From positions 1 to 32,190 of IMG/VR virus record IMGVR_UViG_3300034060_001083: a stretch of DNA of 32,190 bases; one strand, written 5' to 3'. The notes below the pieces were generated by a model that saw only the letters and a program-made list of their open reading frames with translations, had not been told where the DNA came from and made no database searches. The translations under genes were made by a program, and so were the position numbers. Below are positions 1-6,215 of the stretch, piece after piece (the stretch's first letter is position 1; each line of letters begins with the position of its first letter). Source of the DNA: a virus.

Positions 1-270
1 CTGAACATCTCTATCACCATTCACAATGCTTTCTGCTTCTGTAAGAATACTTTTTAATTCTGGTTTTGGATTTTGAATCGCATCCATTTCTTTCACTTTT
101 TCTTCTTCAAATATATCAAACAATTTTAGTAACCACCTATTTGAATGCTCCCCAACTTTTACATCTGTTCTATTACTTTCGATTACCACTCCTGCGAACT
201 CTCTTTCTCCAATATGTTTGACTTTTATTCTGAAGTGGAAATTATCTTTGTTTATTGCTATTCTTTGCAT
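1..270 (-). CDS. Hypothetical early phage protein, N-terminal 90 codons only
   Basis: The reading frame opens at an ATG at 270-268 (MQRIAINKDNF...) and stays open to the window edge, so the C-terminus is missing. The start lies 4 nt after the stop of the DnaA-like gene upstream, which suggests the same transcript. The first half is rich in beta-type residues and the second half is acidic and lysine-rich (FEEEKVKEMD). I do not recognise a family. Its place next to SSB and a DnaA-like protein suggests a DNA-metabolism role, but that is inference only. Confidence 0.7.
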   Translation of the reverse strand, partial: MQRIAINKDNFHFRIKVKHIGEREFAGVVIESNRTDVKVGEHSNRWLLKLFDIFEEEKVKEMDAIQNPKPELKSILTEAESIVNGDRDVQ

Positions 271-274
271 CTTT

Positions 275-640
275 CTAAATGTTAGGAGTTACTTTAAAAA
301 TACTTCTTAATTCTGTATCAATGTCATAAACAATTGTATTAAAATGTTTATCTCTAAACTTAATGAAATCATCAATTACTCTTCTGGAGTTTATAACTGT
401 CGCATGATCTTTTCCAAACATTTGACCTATTTCAAACAAAGTCATTTTGGTGTTTTGGCATAAATACCACATCAATAACTGTCTTCTATAAACGATTTCT
501 CTTTTTCTGCAATTTCTTGCAAGATCATATTCTGAAATTAAATCTTTTACTTTTTCAAATGATTGTGTTAATGGTTTTTTATTTCCAAACAATTCCATGA
601 TTCTATAATGAACGCTCATTTGTTTTATTTCTGCTCTCAT
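275..640 (-). CDS. DnaA domain IV-like DNA-binding protein
   Basis: The 121-residue protein carries the DnaA-box-binding helix-turn-helix without the AAA+ ATPase. Residues 66-95 contain the DnaA signature, with FGKDHATVIN (75-84) matching the family pattern FGxRDHxTVIH. The N-terminal 60 residues are helical and basic. In bacterial DnaA this domain contacts the 9-mer DnaA box in the cytoplasm. A stand-alone copy in a phage could target host-type boxes at the phage origin or act as a transcription regulator. The stop is 4 nt before the next gene and the start is 10 nt after ssb, so the three probably form one operon. The family call is firm; the role is inferred. Confidence 0.8.
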   Translation of the reverse strand: MRAEIKQMSVHYRIMELFGNKKPLTQSFEKVKDLISEYDLARNCRKREIVYRRQLLMWYLCQNTKMTLFEIGQMFGKDHATVINSRRVIDDFIKFRDKHFNTIVYDIDTELRSIFKVTPNI

Positions 641-650
641 AATTCAAGAA

Positions 651-1052
651 TTAAAAAGGTAAACCATTTTCATCAAGTGCTTCAATATTTACTTCTGGAG
701 TATTTTGATCTGGTTCCGTAAAACTTTTTGCAGGAGAAAGGAAAATAATATTTTCGCAAACAATATCAGTTGAAAATCTTTCAATTCCATCCTTCATGTA
801 TTTTGAATTTCTTAACCTTCCTTCAATGAATAATTTTGATCCTTGATTAACATACTTCTCACAAGTTTCAGCAAGTTTTCCATATACTGCTACCGAATGC
901 CAACTTGTTTCTTCTTTGAACTCTCCAGTTGTTGTTTTATATCCATAACTTGTTGCTATGGATATTTTTGTAAATACACTTTGATCATTTCTTTTTGTTT
1001 CAATTAATCCTACGTTTCCGATTAACTGAACTTTGTTTAAACTTTTTGCCAT
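651..1052 (-). CDS. ssb: Single-stranded DNA-binding protein
   Basis: The 133-residue protein has a typical SSB OB fold. It opens with KVQLIGNVG, continues with FTKISIAT and TSWHSVAVYGKLAE, and has the strand FIEGRLRN. These match bacterial SSB strands in order. The acidic C-terminus ends in DENGLPF, close to the canonical DDDIPF tail that docks partner proteins. It coats single-stranded DNA during phage replication and recombination. It sits between the DnaA-like gene and a small unknown gene with short gaps, in the same direction, in the replication block. The domain length is normal but the linker is short. Confidence 0.95.
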   Translation of the reverse strand: MAKSLNKVQLIGNVGLIETKRNDQSVFTKISIATSYGYKTTTGEFKEETSWHSVAVYGKLAETCEKYVNQGSKLFIEGRLRNSKYMKDGIERFSTDIVCENIIFLSPAKSFTEPDQNTPEVNIEALDENGLPF

Positions 1053-1057
1053 TTTAA

Positions 1058-1336
1058 TTAATTTACTTCTAATTCATAAATTGATATTCTTTCATACACT
1101 TCTGGTCCATCAAAAGATGCTTCGTTTTCAAGTATGAAAATATCTTTTTCTTCAGCTAACTCTTCATTGCTAACTATTTCTTCGAGAGTTACATTATTTT
1201 GTTTTAATACTGGAGTAACCATTTCTTCAAAAAGATTATTATATCTTTTTCTAGCATCTGATTCTTTTTCATATCCTTCAGTAAAACCTTCCGAAGTGTA
1301 ACCAGTATTGTATTGTACTATCCAAATTGATTTCAT
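1058..1336 (-). CDS. Hypothetical acidic protein
   Basis: This is a 92-residue acidic protein starting MKSIWIVQYNTG. The middle is helical (DARKRYNNLFEEM) and the C-terminus is beta-like (VYERISIYELEVN). There is no signal peptide, membrane segment or metal motif. It lies 5 nt upstream of ssb in the same operon. I do not recognise the family. Confidence 0.75.
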   Translation of the reverse strand: MKSIWIVQYNTGYTSEGFTEGYEKESDARKRYNNLFEEMVTPVLKQNNVTLEEIVSNEELAEEKDIFILENEASFDGPEVYERISIYELEVN

Positions 1337-1364
1337 TTTGATTTTGATTTTAAATTATTACTAT

Positions 1365-1802
1365 TTAAAGACTTCCATTATCTGCATAAGAATAATATCC
1401 ATCTTCTGTTATTATTATATGATCAAGTAATGTTACATCTAAAATTTTCCCTGCTTCCTTAATTTTATTTGTAATTAGATTATCTTCACTACTTGGGAAA
1501 AGTTGTCCAGAAGGATGATTATGTGAAATTATTATTCCACTTGCACCACATTTTAAAGCTACTGCAAAAATAATCCTTTGATCCATAATTGTCCCATTGA
1601 TTCCTCCCTGACTTAATTTGTACCACCCAATTGTTTTATTTGCTCTATTTAAGAAAATAACAATTGAAGATTCAATATATTCAATGGTATCACTATTGAA
1701 CATTTTTCTAAAACATTCTTCTGCAGTTTTAGAAGAAGTTATTTTGGTTTTTTCAATATCTGTACTTTTGTACTTGATTTCGATTTCTGGAATATTATAC
1801 AT
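1365..1802 (-). CDS. radC: RadC-like JAB/MPN domain protein
   Basis: The 145-residue protein matches the C-terminal JAB domain of RadC and lacks the N-terminal helix-hairpin-helix part of full-length RadC (about 225 residues). The JAMM metal motif is intact: H94-N-H96, then S104 and D107 in SHNHPSG...PSSED, followed by LLDHIIITEDGYYS, the typical RadC tail. The biochemical activity of RadC proteins is unsettled; phage and mobile-element copies are common and are often linked to DNA repair or anti-restriction contexts. It starts directly behind a good Bacteroidetes-type promoter (1822-1851), so it likely leads the transcript that continues into ssb and the DnaA-like gene. Confidence 0.9.
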   Translation of the reverse strand: MYNIPEIEIKYKSTDIEKTKITSSKTAEECFRKMFNSDTIEYIESSIVIFLNRANKTIGWYKLSQGGINGTIMDQRIIFAVALKCGASGIIISHNHPSGQLFPSSEDNLITNKIKEAGKILDVTLLDHIIITEDGYYSYADNGSL

Positions 1803-1821
1803 AACTTTTGATTTTTTTTTA

Positions 1822-1851
1822 CAAATATAAACAAACTTATTTATACAACAA
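1822..1851 (-). promoter_or_regulatory. Bacteroidetes-type promoter for radC-ssb-dnaA-like operon
   Basis: On the minus strand a -33 TTG (1851-1849) is followed after 19 nt by the -7 box TATATTTG (1829-1822), fitting the TTG...TAnnTTTG pattern of Bacteroidetes housekeeping promoters. The radC ATG is 20 nt further on. The gap of about 70 bp between 1802 and 1874 is the longest in this block, which supports a transcript start here. Confidence 0.7.
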
Positions 1852-1873
1852 GCATTTTAATAAATATTTTTAT

Positions 1874-2113
1874 TTATTTTTTATTAAAGTAATTTAAAAC
1901 TTCAGCTGTATTATCAAAATTGATTACTTCAAATTTCATTATTTCAAAGTTGTATCTAATAACAGAAAGAGTTTTCAATGCTTTGTTTAGTTCACAATCC
2001 TTACATACTTTGCAAGTTCCTTTATCTGTTTTTAGTTGGTATTTCATTCTGTCAATATCAAACTGATCCAAAGGCTTTTCTATTTTACAAGTGAAACATT
2101 TTTTAGATTCCAT
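1874..2113 (-). CDS. Small zinc-ribbon-like protein
   Basis: The 79-residue protein has two cysteine knuckles: KKCFTCKIEKP near the N-terminus (CxxC) and CKVCKDCE at about residues 34-40 (CxxCxxC), with the spacing of a treble-clef or zinc-ribbon fold. Such proteins bind Zn and often nucleic acid. The ATG abuts the stop of ninG (no intergenic base), so the two are probably translationally coupled. The promoter for radC lies just downstream. The specific role is unknown. Confidence 0.75.
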   Translation of the reverse strand: MESKKCFTCKIEKPLDQFDIDRMKYQLKTDKGTCKVCKDCELNKALKTLSVIRYNFEIMKFEVINFDNTAEVLNYFNKK

Positions 2114-2722
2114 TTATTTATAAAGATTAATTATTTTATTTAATTGATTTCTAGCTTGTATTGGATCATTAAAAATGAATGTTTCAAAATCTCTTATTAA
2201 CTTCCTTACAACTGGAATGGATTCATAAATTTCATTATTTGAAAAGTGCATTGATTTATATTTTTCTTTTATTCCAAATTCAATGTATTCTGCATATTCT
2301 TCACCGTATCTTTCGATTAATCCTTTTTGATACCCTTGTTTATTTCCAGAACTCCAAACGTTACAATGACCTAAACTCGCATGAATATTATGTAAGTTGT
2401 ATCTTATATTCTCGTTGCCACCAACATTATGGTAGTGCGATCCATGAACATCATCTTTTAAAATCCTTCCACAATCTATACAAGTTGAATAAAATTTCAA
2501 GTCAATCATTCTGGCCAACTTATTTATTTCCTTTTGAAGTTCATCTTTGTACTTACTTGAATAAGCACTTACTTTCATTTCAGTAAACTTCTTTTTCTTT
2601 ATTCCTTCCAGATTTTTTAATGCAAGTTGAGTTCTTTCCTCAATCTGGCATTCTTTTTTATCACAATATTTTTGAAGGAAACGTTTCTGTTCAAACTTCT
2701 GCTTACAACACTTACATCTCAT
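2114..2722 (-). CDS. ninG: NinG/Rap-like recombination protein
   Basis: The 202-residue protein resembles lambda NinG (Rap), a structure-specific nuclease acting on branched recombination intermediates. An N-terminal Cys cluster (C3, C5, C6, C20, C25) is followed by a Lys-rich helix. The core comes next: CIDCGR (81-86), GSHYHNVGG (94-102), RYNLHNIHASLGHCNVWSSGN (within 107-127) and YQKGLIERYG. This is the family's order of CxxCG, the His motif, NxHxxCxxCN-like and the GL-helix. One expected Cys is replaced in the GHCN motif. The gene overlaps its upstream neighbour by 11 nt in the replication and recombination block. Confidence 0.88.
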   Translation of the reverse strand: MRCKCCKQKFEQKRFLQKYCDKKECQIEERTQLALKNLEGIKKKKFTEMKVSAYSSKYKDELQKEINKLARMIDLKFYSTCIDCGRILKDDVHGSHYHNVGGNENIRYNLHNIHASLGHCNVWSSGNKQGYQKGLIERYGEEYAEYIEFGIKEKYKSMHFSNNEIYESIPVVRKLIRDFETFIFNDPIQARNQLNKIINLYK

Positions 2723-3011
2723 CTTTTTGAATACTAGTTATTATTCCATTAGATTTTAATACAAATTTTTCATCTGTATTATTTTCTTTTTTACTAATTC
2801 CACCGACTTCTCCTACGTCCCCACTCCATATAATTTTTTCAACTTCTCTTTTTAAATTTGAACGTAACCGATATGGTAATAAAATATTTTGAACTTTTCT
2901 ATCAAGTGTTAAATCTACATTTTGAGAAAGGTATTCTAATTCTGCATCATTTCTTTTAACTATGTATTCTAACAATTCAACTCTCTTTTTTAATTTTTGA
3001 TAGCTATTCAT
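2712..3011 (-). CDS. Hypothetical coiled-coil protein
   Basis: The 99-residue protein begins with a heptad-like helix (YQKLKKRVELLEYIV) and has a basic middle and a polar C-terminus. It overlaps ninG by 11 nt at its 3' end, and the zinc-knuckle mini-gene overlaps its start by 8 nt, so it is part of a tightly packed operon. No family is recognised. Confidence 0.7.
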   Translation of the reverse strand: MNSYQKLKKRVELLEYIVKRNDAELEYLSQNVDLTLDRKVQNILLPYRLRSNLKREVEKIIWSGDVGEVGGISKKENNTDEKFVLKSNGIITSIQKDEM

Positions 3012-3144
3012 TTTCTAACTTATTGAATTTATTAATTCTTTCGTTTATTGCTTGATTTATATTGTAAGCACAATTTTTTGAACAGTAAGAAACTTTTGTT
3101 TTAGCTTCAAATTCCTTCTTACACTTTTTACAAGTTTGTTTCAT
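3004..3144 (-). CDS. 46-residue zinc-knuckle mini-protein
   Basis: A short frame from ATG 3144-3142 to TAG 3006-3004 encodes MKQTCKKCKKEFEAKTKVSY followed by CSKNCAYNINQ. The Cys pairs CxxC (5, 8) and CxxxC (about 21, 25) could bind one Zn, like the N-terminal knuckles of NinG-type proteins. The ATG overlaps the upstream stop as ATGA, and its own end overlaps the next start by 8 nt. That coupling is the main argument that it is real. The function is unknown. Confidence 0.7.
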   Translation of the reverse strand: MKQTCKKCKKEFEAKTKVSYCSKNCAYNINQAINERINKFNKLENE

Positions 3145-3329
3145 AGTTTATTTATTTCTTGTTTAACTTCTTCCCAGTATTTAATAACAAAAGGGTCTTT
3201 AAATCTTTTAGATAATCTTATAACGTAATCAACTGCAATTAAGGCATATTGTTTAGCATCATAATTACCTCCACCAACAACATTATCCATTTTATTGTAC
3301 ATTTCGTCTGCTTTTTCTTTTGGTGTCAT
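3141..3329 (-). CDS. Small hypothetical phage protein (KYWEEVKxEI type)
   Basis: The 62-residue helical protein begins MTPKEKADEMYNKMDNVVGG and ends with a KYWEEVKQEINKL helix. The layout KAxE(M/L)...A...A(L/I)..(V/I)D.(V/I)....KYW(D/E)E resembles the protein at 10713-10949, so the two may be diverged paralogues. Such short proteins recur in Flavobacteriia phages without a known function. It overlaps the next gene by an ATGA junction. Confidence 0.75.
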   Translation of the reverse strand: MTPKEKADEMYNKMDNVVGGGNYDAKQYALIAVDYVIRLSKRFKDPFVIKYWEEVKQEINKL

Positions 3330-3343
3330 TTTTTTTTTATTTA

Positions 3344-3745
3344 TTAAATATGTTGTTGATTTCTATTAATCCATTCGTTTCTGCTTACTGCTATTGATTG
3401 GCTCATTGCAGAAAGAACTTCTTTGATAGCTTCCAGGTTTTCTTTATGAGCATAATAATTTCCTTCAGCTTGTTTTTCTATTGTAAGAAGTGAACTTGTA
3501 TTTGCTTTTGCAATTACTCTTGCTTTTGTACTTGATTTTTCAAGTGAAGTCATTTCACGTTTTGCGAGTTCATTTTCTTTTTGTGCTTGTGCCACGTTCC
3601 AAAGTTTTCTTAACTCTCCAAGTTGTGTTGCGTAATGAAAATAATATCCAACTAATCGCTGTCTATGGTACATTAATTCATTTACGTTACTATAATCTTT
3701 TGGTAAATTGCAATACCAGTTAATTATTTCATTGATTTCGTCCAT
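3344..3745 (-). CDS. Hypothetical helical protein
   Basis: The 133-residue, mostly helical protein starts MDEINEIINWYCNLPKDYSN. It has a central Lys/Glu/Ala-rich helix (about residues 45-110) and the C-terminal motif MSQSIAVSRNEWINRNQQ. The composition suggests a cytoplasmic accessory replication protein, but no family is recognised. The ATG lies 17 nt inside the end of the upstream gene. Confidence 0.75.
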   Translation of the reverse strand: MDEINEIINWYCNLPKDYSNVNELMYHRQRLVGYYFHYATQLGELRKLWNVAQAQKENELAKREMTSLEKSSTKARVIAKANTSSLLTIEKQAEGNYYAHKENLEAIKEVLSAMSQSIAVSRNEWINRNQQHI

Positions 3746-3962
3746 TTTGATTTCTTTTTTTGATTAATATTTCTAACAATTTTTTTGAAGCAAATTTCTT
3801 ATTTAAAGATTGTACAATTATTTCATTTCCTTTTCCACCTTTCAAAAAATAAGTTGGAATTTTATCCTTGAATGTAACTCCAACTTTTTCAATCTCTATT
3901 TCTTCAATTCCTTTATCTGATAAAATAAAAAGTTTACAACCTTCATTTAATTTAATTTCCAT
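3729..3962 (-). CDS. Hypothetical beta-rich small protein
   Basis: The 77-residue protein begins MEIKLNEGCKLFILSDKG and ends in a basic tail (KKRNQNGRNQ). Alternating hydrophobic residues suggest a beta-sheet core. Its ATG sits at the edge of a 9-bp inverted repeat (3962-4003), so a hairpin in the mRNA would reach the initiation region. The function is unknown. Confidence 0.7.
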   Translation of the reverse strand: MEIKLNEGCKLFILSDKGIEEIEIEKVGVTFKDKIPTYFLKGGKGNEIIVQSLNKKFASKKLLEILIKKRNQNGRNQ

Positions 3963-4003
3963 TTACAAGCGATTTAAACGCGTTTCTTCACGTTGCTTGT
4001 AAA
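3962..4003. repeat. Inverted repeat enclosing a 10-bp palindrome
   Basis: TTTACAAGC (3962-3970) pairs with GCTTGTAAA (3995-4003). The loop contains the perfect palindrome AAACGCGTTT (3976-3985). It fills the gap between two minus-strand genes and touches the start codon of the downstream one. It has no T tract, so it is a poor terminator; an operator or translational control hairpin is more likely. Confidence 0.55.
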
Positions 4004-4008
4004 GATAG

Positions 4009-4656
4009 TTACATTTCTATATAATTCTTTCGCTGTTGTAAGCAATGGTGGATGAAATACATTCCAGACAATCTTTTAAGTGAAGGAATAATCAAAAGTT
4101 TCATTGGATCATCTTGCGATTCAATTTTCAATCTTCTTTCTTCATCTTGTGCCAAAGCAATCATTTTCGGTCTAAGTTCAGCAAGTTGTTCTTCAATGTA
4201 AGCTTCCTTCATGTTTCCAACTATTGCATTGCATTCGTTTACATCCATGTCAATTATTCCAGTTTTTAAACAGTTAAGATACTTTTGTTTTGAATGTTCT
4301 TTGAACTCGATTTCTTTTTGGATATTTACCTTGTTCTCCATTTCTTCTTTTTCTATATTTTTTAATTCTTCGATTACTAATCTTTTTTTGCTCATGTATT
4401 TTTTTACTGGAGCAACTAATTCTTCAATTGTTAATTGTACAAATGGAATTTTTTCTGTATTGTTTTCTTCAAATCCATTTCTAATATCTTGAAAAGTTAA
4501 TTCTGGAAATTTTAAAACTAAATACTCAACCGCTTTTTGAATTAGTAAATCATTTATATTTTGTGGATTCACTCCTATCCACATTTGAGCGTATGTGATT
4601 AAAGTTAATCCTGCTTCAATTTGCTTTTCAGAAACAAGTGTACTTTCAATAAACAT
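4009..4656 (-). CDS. Hypothetical replication-region protein
   Basis: I place the start at ATG 4656 (MFIESTLVSEKQIEAG), 4 nt after the stop of the upstream replication gene. The frame is open further upstream to 4851, but that stretch lies entirely inside the neighbour and looks like out-of-frame sequence. The resulting protein has 215 residues. Residues 1-85 are hydrophobic-helical (LITYAQMWIG, LVLKFPELTFQDI), residues about 90-135 form a long charged coiled coil, and the C-terminus is amphipathic. The position directly after a replication-initiator-like gene fits a helicase-loader or replisome accessory protein, but I see no Walker motif. Confidence 0.75.
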   Translation of the reverse strand: MFIESTLVSEKQIEAGLTLITYAQMWIGVNPQNINDLLIQKAVEYLVLKFPELTFQDIRNGFEENNTEKIPFVQLTIEELVAPVKKYMSKKRLVIEELKNIEKEEMENKVNIQKEIEFKEHSKQKYLNCLKTGIIDMDVNECNAIVGNMKEAYIEEQLAELRPKMIALAQDEERRLKIESQDDPMKLLIIPSLKRLSGMYFIHHCLQQRKNYIEM

Positions 4657-4660
4657 ACTT

Positions 4661-5461
4661 TCAAGGGATTTCTTCGTAATCGTCAAAGCTTGTCCGTTCA
4701 GAAATGGTTTCGCTAACAGTCGGCTCTTGATTAACTCCGAATGATTGAGCATAAGATTTAAGTCTATTTTCGAGTGCTTCGTTAGCATTTGGTTTTGTGA
4801 ATTGTTTTCCATTGTTTTTAAAGTTTTTATCGTTTTTTGCCCATGTTTCAAGTCTTCTTTCTAAACTCCATGTTTTTTCTAATTCTTTTTTAAATTTTGT
4901 ATTTGATTGATTTGGTTCAGTCCAATATTTATAAAAGTCATTTAACATATCCTTACCATAAACATTCAAGTAAGGTGATAGAGTGGAAGAAAATTTTAAT
5001 TTTCGATCATTAATATTATTTAATTTATCTTTTACTTTATCTTTTACTGTATCTGTATCTGTTACTGTATCTTTAAGAGCGATTTTTGTGATAGTTTGCG
5101 ATTGCACATCATCGCTATGCGATTGTTTGCGATTCTCTGCGATTAATAATGCTTCATCTAAAGTTATTTTTCCAGAATCATAATCTTCAAATAAATCATT
5201 GTGCCATCTTTTAAGATTTCCTATTTTTCCTGCATTTGATTTACCATCTAATTTATTTTTATATTTTTTAAAATCTCTTTTCAATTGCTGTTTAATAGGT
5301 TCAAAAGTTAATTGAATAATAAGATCATCTGTTTCTGGATCTTTATCATTAACATAAGAAAGAATATGCTTTAATAATTGTCCTGCTTTATCATCTGGCA
5401 TTTTTTCAACTGTATGAATTAAATCTTTATACAGAATGAAACCTTTTTTATCTTCTGTCAT
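4661..5461 (-). CDS. Replication initiator/replisome organiser-like protein (DUF6291-like)
   Basis: The 266-residue protein begins at ATG 5461, forming an ATGA overlap with the GIY-YIG gene. Residues 1-85 (GFILYKDLIHTVEKM...AGQLLKHILSYVND...) resemble the DUF6291-type N-terminal domain found in phage replication proteins. Then comes a hydrophilic linker rich in T, D and K (DTVTDTDTVKDKVKDK), and a C-terminal domain with YWTEPNQSN and TWSLERRLETWAKND that recalls the C-terminus of DnaT/DnaD-type or phage O-like proteins. The linker-coding DNA holds phased iterons (5079-5144), as in lambda O, whose gene contains ori. A role in origin recognition is inferred. Confidence 0.75.
   Translation of the reverse strand: MTEDKKGFILYKDLIHTVEKMPDDKAGQLLKHILSYVNDKDPETDDLIIQLTFEPIKQQLKRDFKKYKNKLDGKSNAGKIGNLKRWHNDLFEDYDSGKITLDEALLIAENRKQSHSDDVQSQTITKIALKDTVTDTDTVKDKVKDKLNNINDRKLKFSSTLSPYLNVYGKDMLNDFYKYWTEPNQSNTKFKKELEKTWSLERRLETWAKNDKNFKNNGKQFTKPNANEALENRLKSYAQSFGVNQEPTVSETISERTSFDDYEEIP
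5079..5144. repeat. Phased TGCGATT iterons, candidate replication origin
   Basis: TGCGATT occurs at 5097-5103, 5118-5124, 5128-5134 and 5138-5144, with a weaker GCGATT at 5079-5084. The strong copies are spaced 21, 10 and 10 bp, i.e. whole helical turns. On the coding (minus) strand they are AATCGCA read in three different frames (IA, NR, QS), so peptide selection does not explain them. The flank is AT-rich. The lambda-like arrangement of origin iterons inside the initiator gene is the model. Confidence 0.6.
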
Positions 5462-5757
5462 GACTGTAAATAAAAACAATTATTAAAACCTCTTAATTCA
5501 CCAGTTAAACATAACATAGCATCTTTTGAATTTACCCATTCTTTACTTCCAAAAATAGAAATAAATCTAATTAATGAGTTTTCAGCAATTAAAGCGTCTT
5601 TTTTGGAATTATATTCTTTTAGAATAAAGAACTCATCAAATGATTTTGTTTTTTTATGATGTATTATTCTATTCTTAATATTAGAACTACATCCAACATA
5701 AATTGGTTTTTTATCTTTAATTAAGATATAAACACAATGTTTTTTTGTTTCTTTCAT
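5458..5757 (-). CDS. GIY-YIG endonuclease
   Basis: From ATG 5757 the protein has 99 residues; a GTG 9 nt upstream is also in frame. It shows the complete GIY-YIG core: HCVYILI (7-13), IYVG (19-22), R30 in NIKNRIIHH, and E59-N60 in the final helix (ALIAENSLIRFIS). This is the UvrC/URI-type minimal domain of a Mg-dependent DNA nuclease. Stand-alone phage copies are often free-standing homing-type enzymes or repair nucleases. It heads its own transcript, behind promoter 5866-5873 and a structured leader of about 100 nt, and overlaps the replication gene by 4 nt (ATGA). Confidence 0.88.
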   Translation of the reverse strand: MKETKKHCVYILIKDKKPIYVGCSSNIKNRIIHHKKTKSFDEFFILKEYNSKKDALIAENSLIRFISIFGSKEWVNSKDAMLCLTGELRGFNNCFYLQS

Positions 5758-5760
5758 AAT

Positions 5761-5859
5761 CTGCACCCTATTAAATACGAAAGCCTTTATACTTTCGGCG
5801 TGCAGTCCTACTCGTATAAAGGCTTTACTAATAATTTCTTTTAAGTTCCTGCACGAACT
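5761..5859 (-). promoter_or_regulatory. Structured 5' leader RNA with possible kissing-loop switch
   Basis: Read on the minus strand, the leader has hairpin 1 (stem AGTTC/GAACT, 5859-5844, with the 6-nt loop GTGCAG), then hairpin 2 (a perfect 13-bp stem, 5826-5814 with 5792-5780, and a 21-nt loop). Loop 2 contains CTGCAC (5805-5800), complementary to loop 1. A second GTGCAG (5766-5761) lies 3 nt before the ATG at 5757. Loop 2 could therefore pair with loop 1 or with the initiation region, but not both. This is a plausible translational switch; no known riboswitch or ribozyme consensus is recognised. Confidence 0.6.
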
Positions 5860-5865
5860 ACTTCA

Positions 5866-5873
5866 CAAATATA
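5866..5873 (-). promoter_or_regulatory. Promoter -7 box TATATTTG
   Basis: TATATTTG on the minus strand fits the Bacteroidetes -7 consensus. The -33 region is A/T-rich without a clear TTG. It lies just after a hairpin terminator, and transcription would begin right at hairpin 1 of the GIY-YIG leader. Confidence 0.55.
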
Positions 5874-5900
5874 ACAATTATTATTTAATAATAAATATAA

Positions 5901-5918
5901 AAGTAAGAATACTTACTT
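5901..5918 (-). terminator. Rho-independent terminator (weak, AT-rich)
   Basis: On the minus strand AAGTAAG (5918-5912) and CTTACTT (5907-5901) form a 7-bp stem with a 4-nt loop, followed by TTATATTT. It overlaps the stop codon of the excisionase-like gene and precedes the next promoter, marking a transcript boundary. Confidence 0.5.
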
Positions 5919-6203
5919 TTTCTTATTATTATAAAGGGTTTCTATTAATTCTGAATACTTAAAAAAACTACGATTTCCCATTTTATACATTTTAACTATA
6001 CCATCATTAACCCAATTATGTAAACAATTTGTACTTATGCCAAACATTTTTGCCGTTTCCTTTCTTGTAAGAAATTCAACAGTTTGTGTTTCTTTTATTT
6101 GAGTTTCATTTATTTGAGTTTCACTTATTTGAGTTTTTACTGCCTCATTTATCAATTGAACTAACTCATCTTTTGTAACTTGAATGATTTGAATTGCTTC
6201 CAT
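5913..6203 (-). CDS. Excisionase-like helix-turn-helix protein
   Basis: The 96-residue protein has a C-terminal HTH_17/MerR-like DNA-binding domain (about 44-87): FLTRKETAKMFGISTNCLHNW, then a wing VKMYKMGNRSFFKYSELI. This is the layout of phage Xis/AlpA-type proteins. The N-terminal 25 residues are helical. Between them lies a repeated linker, ETQIN-ETQIK-ETQTV (29-43), from 15-bp DNA repeats. It may act in excision or as a regulator; no integrase is present here, so a regulatory role is equally likely. It ends in a hairpin terminator. Confidence 0.8.
   Translation of the reverse strand: MEAIQIIQVTKDELVQLINEAVKTQISETQINETQIKETQTVEFLTRKETAKMFGISTNCLHNWVNDGIVKMYKMGNRSFFKYSELIETLYNNKKK
6096..6138. 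repeat. 15-bp tandem repeats in the HTH gene
   Basis: Units TATTTGAGTTTCATT (6096-6110) and TATTTGAGTTTCACT (6111-6125), plus a partial third (6126-6138), encode repeated ETQI pentads. A fourth, diverged unit (TTTGTGTTTC) precedes them. The high identity points to recent slippage, and the linker length may vary between relatives. Confidence 0.75.
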
Positions 6204-6215
6204 TATTTCACGATA

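Noticed and set aside
2179-2586. A 135-codon plus-strand open frame opposite ninG
   Set aside because: ninG shows clear family motifs in the minus frame; the plus frame has a random-looking Leu/Phe/His composition.
4657-4851. N-terminal extension of the 4009-4656 gene
   Set aside because: It lies wholly within the coding sequence of the upstream replication gene, and a good ATG occurs 4 nt after that gene's stop.
5761-5859. Group I intron or known small ribozyme near the GIY-YIG gene
   Set aside because: The flanking genes are not interrupted and no intron core, hammerhead, twister or pistol consensus is recognised; the structure is too short for an intron.
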